A stretch of 64,000 nt of DNA, taken from assembly GCA_047637355.1 (NCBI GenBank), contig JBLIKA010000004.1, positions 31,253 through 95,252 of the forward strand, written 5' to 3'. Source of the DNA: Glaciecola sp047637355 (GTDB taxonomy: Bacteria; Pseudomonadota; Gammaproteobacteria; Enterobacterales; Alteromonadaceae). The first letter of the stretch is position 1, and each line of letters begins with the position of its first letter. A program made the position numbers and the translations under genes. Shown piece by piece: positions 62,108 to 64,000 of this stretch. The notes under the pieces are model-generated. The model made no database searches. It was not told where the DNA came from and saw nothing but the letters and a program-made list of their open reading frames with translations.

Positions 62108-63037
62108 CTATTCAGGGGTCTGAGCTCTAAAATCAGTGGCAACTACCCTATTTCGGCCCATTGATTTAGCTTCGTATAAACAACGATCTGCAGTTTCTAA
62201 GAACGCTTCACTATCAAATTTACTACCGTCGCTCGGACTTGTCGTCACACCAATGCTAATCGTCAATGATTTGTGAACAACAGATTTAACATGAGGGATA
62301 GCTAATCCTTCTATTTTTTCACGCACTTTCTCAGCAAGAAGAGCCCCTTCTCTTTCGCAAGAGTCAGTCAGTAATATAACGAACTCTTCGCCACCGTAAC
62401 GAGCAACAAAATCTAAAGGACGCGAGGCCCCTTTCTTTAGAGCTTGCGCAACTTGTTTAAGAACTACATCACCTTGCCCATGGCCATAGTGGTCGTTGTA
62501 TTGTTTAAAGAAATCGATATCTATTAGCATAAGGGATATTACGCGTTTATTGCGAAGCGCATACCTGCAGGCAGCAAAATAACGTTTATCAAATAAGCGT
62601 CTGTTTGAAATACCCGTTAAACCGTCAATCCACGCTAACTTTTCTAACGCTGCTGTCTTTTGTACTAGCTCAATTTGGTTTCGAACACGCACCTTAATGA
62701 GCGGCAATAGCAGGGGTTTGCGGAAATAATCAACAGCACCTAACTGTAATCCTATGAGTTCGTCTTCTGGTCTACTTTGTGCCGTCACAAAAATAATAGG
62801 AATGTGCTTCGTTAGCTCATTCCTTTTTAATGCTCTGCATACATCATGGCCGCTGATATCGGGCAACATAACGTCGAGTAAAATAAGACATGGGAGCGAT
62901 TCACATGCAACTTTAATTGCTTGCTCACCAGTCATTGCCGCAAGAATATGATAGTCGTCACTTAACGCATTATTTAAAATTTGAAGATTAATACGTTGGT
63001 CATCCACAACAAGAATAGTTGGATATTTTTCTATCAT
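62108..63037 (-). CDS. Response regulator with GGDEF domain (diguanylate cyclase, PleD/WspR type)
   Basis: The 309-residue protein has a receiver domain with phosphoacceptor D55 (LILLDVMLPD) and conserved acidic residues DD at 12-13, then a GGDEF domain starting LAWIDGLTGISNRRLF. The active site is GGEEF (in YGGEEFVILL), and an I-site RPLD sits exactly five residues before it, so product inhibition by c-di-GMP is expected. It makes c-di-GMP when phosphorylated. No kinase gene is adjacent. The zinc receptor and its Zur box lie downstream. Confidence 0.93.
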   Translation of the reverse strand: MIEKYPTILVVDDQRINLQILNNALSDDYHILAAMTGEQAIKVACESLPCLILLDVMLPDISGHDVCRALKRNELTKHIPIIFVTAQSRPEDELIGLQLGAVDYFRKPLLLPLIKVRVRNQIELVQKTAALEKLAWIDGLTGISNRRLFDKRYFAACRYALRNKRVISLMLIDIDFFKQYNDHYGHGQGDVVLKQVAQALKKGASRPLDFVARYGGEEFVILLTDSCEREGALLAEKVREKIEGLAIPHVKSVVHKSLTISIGVTTSPSDGSKFDSEAFLETADRCLYEAKSMGRNRVVATDFRAQTPE

Positions 63038-63221
63038 TTAAACCTTACTCCATCATATTTGATAGATAATTAACTATGAGTTTTTTGTGCATCGTCACTT
63101 AAATGTGAACTAGTCCTATAGGGATCAATATGCAATTATGGGCCTAATGTTACACAACCTCATGCACCACTTTCAGCGCAAAAAATGCTCTATAATAGAG
63201 TCTATTTAACAGATTACCAAT

Positions 63222-64000
63222 CTAAAGCTCTTTCTCAGCGAATTCGGCTAATCGGCTCCTTACAACACCGTCTAAGTTGATCGTAGCACTTCCTGAAAAG
63301 TTTTTGAACTTTTCAACAATATAAGTTAAACCCGACGTTACCGCTGATAGATAGTTGCTGTCAATTTGCGCTAAATTACCACCACAAATTAATTTCGTTC
63401 CCTCACCACAACGGGTAATGATGGTTTTAAGTTGTGACGCAGTTAAATTTTGAGATTCGTCTAAAATGACAATGGCATTTTGAATGCTGCGTCCGCGCAT
63501 AAAGTTAACCGATTTAAACTGTATATTAGCCTTTTCCATAATGTAACTCATCGAGCCCTGAGTATTTTCGTCGTTTTTATGTAGTACTTCTAATGAATCG
63601 GTTATGGCTGCTAACCACGGTGCCATTTTTTCTTCTTCTGTTCCTGGGAGGAAACCAATCGACTCAGCGATTTCAGGCGTTGAACGCGTTACGATAATTT
63701 TATCATACATGTTTTTCTCAACAACCATCTCTAATGCAGCTGCAAGTGCGAGTAATGTTTTACCGCTACCTGCAGGCCCCGTAAGGATGCACAAGTCGAT
63801 ATGCGGGTCTAGCAATGCATGCAAGGCCATCGCTTGCCCTATATTTTTTGGCGATATGCCCCAGGCACGACGCGACATAAGCCGCTCAAAACCTAAGTCG
63901 AGGACTTCTAATGAATCACGACTAATTGACTCTACTATACCTGCAAACTGTCGAGTTTCATCAATCAGGAATTCATTAATATACGCTTCAGGCAGAACAC
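63222..64000 (-). CDS. PhoH-family ATPase, N-terminal part cut by window edge
   Basis: The frame is open through base 64000, so this is a 5'-truncated gene; the internal ATG at 63878 is not the start. It shows Walker A in LTGPAGSGKTLLALAAALEMV, VTRSTPEIAESIGFLPGTEEEK, and the Walker B region AIVILDESQNLTASQLKTIITRCGEGTKLICGGN. This fits PhoH and its PIN-PhoH fusions; the residues before it (FERLMSRRAWGISPKNIGQAMAL) look like the linker of a PIN-PhoH protein, but the PIN part is outside the window. PIN-PhoH proteins couple RNA unwinding and cleavage. Confidence 0.85.
   Translation of the reverse strand, partial: VLPEAYINEFLIDETRQFAGIVESISRDSLEVLDLGFERLMSRRAWGISPKNIGQAMALHALLDPHIDLCILTGPAGSGKTLLALAAALEMVVEKNMYDKIIVTRSTPEIAESIGFLPGTEEEKMAPWLAAITDSLEVLHKNDENTQGSMSYIMEKANIQFKSVNFMRGRSIQNAIVILDESQNLTASQLKTIITRCGEGTKLICGGNLAQIDSNYLSAVTSGLTYIVEKFKNFSGSATINLDGVVRSRLAEFAEKEL

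Noticed and set aside
63878..64000. PhoH start at the internal ATG 63878
   Set aside because: The frame is open through the window edge with protein-like sequence before it, so the gene is simply truncated.

Overview
The window is a chromosomal stretch of a gammaproteobacterium, most likely of the Alteromonadales (Alteromonas/Glaciecola/Paraglaciecola type). This rests on gene content and order seen directly: cnoX-DUF2065-purA, a trxA-rho pair divergent from rhlB-gppA, ubiE-ubiJ-ubiB, prlC with a small downstream gene, gor, a three-gene pqi locus, glnA-DUF4124-ntrB-ntrC, typA, and a 3'-proximal PhoH gene. Base composition looks moderately AT-rich and codon use looks even. I see no prophage, insertion sequence, CRISPR array, plasmid gene or integron: this is mostly core genome with patches of accessory metabolism.

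Layout. 1-1.5 kb: minus-strand cnoX, DUF2065, purA (cut by the window edge). 1.6-9.1 kb: accessory genes, including a DUF962 membrane protein, a PQQ sugar dehydrogenase, a PCuAC copper chaperone with Dps, a DJ-1-like amidotransferase, an iorA/iorB-type molybdenum hydroxylase pair and a broken royal-jelly/SMP-30-like gene. 9.1-14.8 kb: tRNA-Thr, purE-purK, an M20 amidohydrolase, rho and trxA. 14.8-22.2 kb: rhlB-gppA, a periplasmic catalase-like protein, and the ubiquinone genes ubiE-ubiJ-ubiB with an unannotated coupled small ORF. 22.4-33.5 kb: a Tag-like protein with prlC, gor, a DUF305/beta-propeller lipoprotein, a permease with a 2-hydroxyacid dehydrogenase, and mgtE. 33.5-40.9 kb: pqiA (in two pieces)-pqiB-pqiC, rlmF, an RDD protein, argO and an unrecognised gene. 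41-45.8 kb: nitrogen regulation (glnA, DUF4124, ntrB, ntrC) with its control sites. 46-48 kb: YceI-cytochrome b561-YceI. 48-64 kb: typA, an RND efflux pair, a PatB-like C-S lyase, DUF4920, a trans-acting enoyl reductase-like protein, an enoyl-CoA hydratase, a thioredoxin-fold protein, a ZnuD-like zinc receptor with a Zur box, a REC-GGDEF cyclase and a 5'-truncated PhoH ATPase.

How the parts work together. The glnA-ntrBC block carries its own regulation: a good sigma-54 promoter and NtrC-like half-sites upstream of glnA, and a clean NtrC dyad just before ntrB that suggests autorepression. The zinc receptor carries His/Asp/Glu-rich loops and a 19-bp palindrome of Zur type over its presumed promoter. 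Several neighbouring genes are translationally coupled by overlapping stop and start codons (purE/purK, prlC/tag-like, both pqiA pieces/pqiB, MFP/RND, ubiJ/small ORF/ubiB).

The best leads for something undescribed are the 48-residue ORF between ubiJ and ubiB, the 20-nt direct repeat around the Zur box, the apparent AUA start of the DUF4920 gene, and the frameshifted and internally deleted gene at 8.2-9.1 kb. I did not find a clearly new multi-gene system. All identifications come from reading the translated sequences by eye, with no database search.
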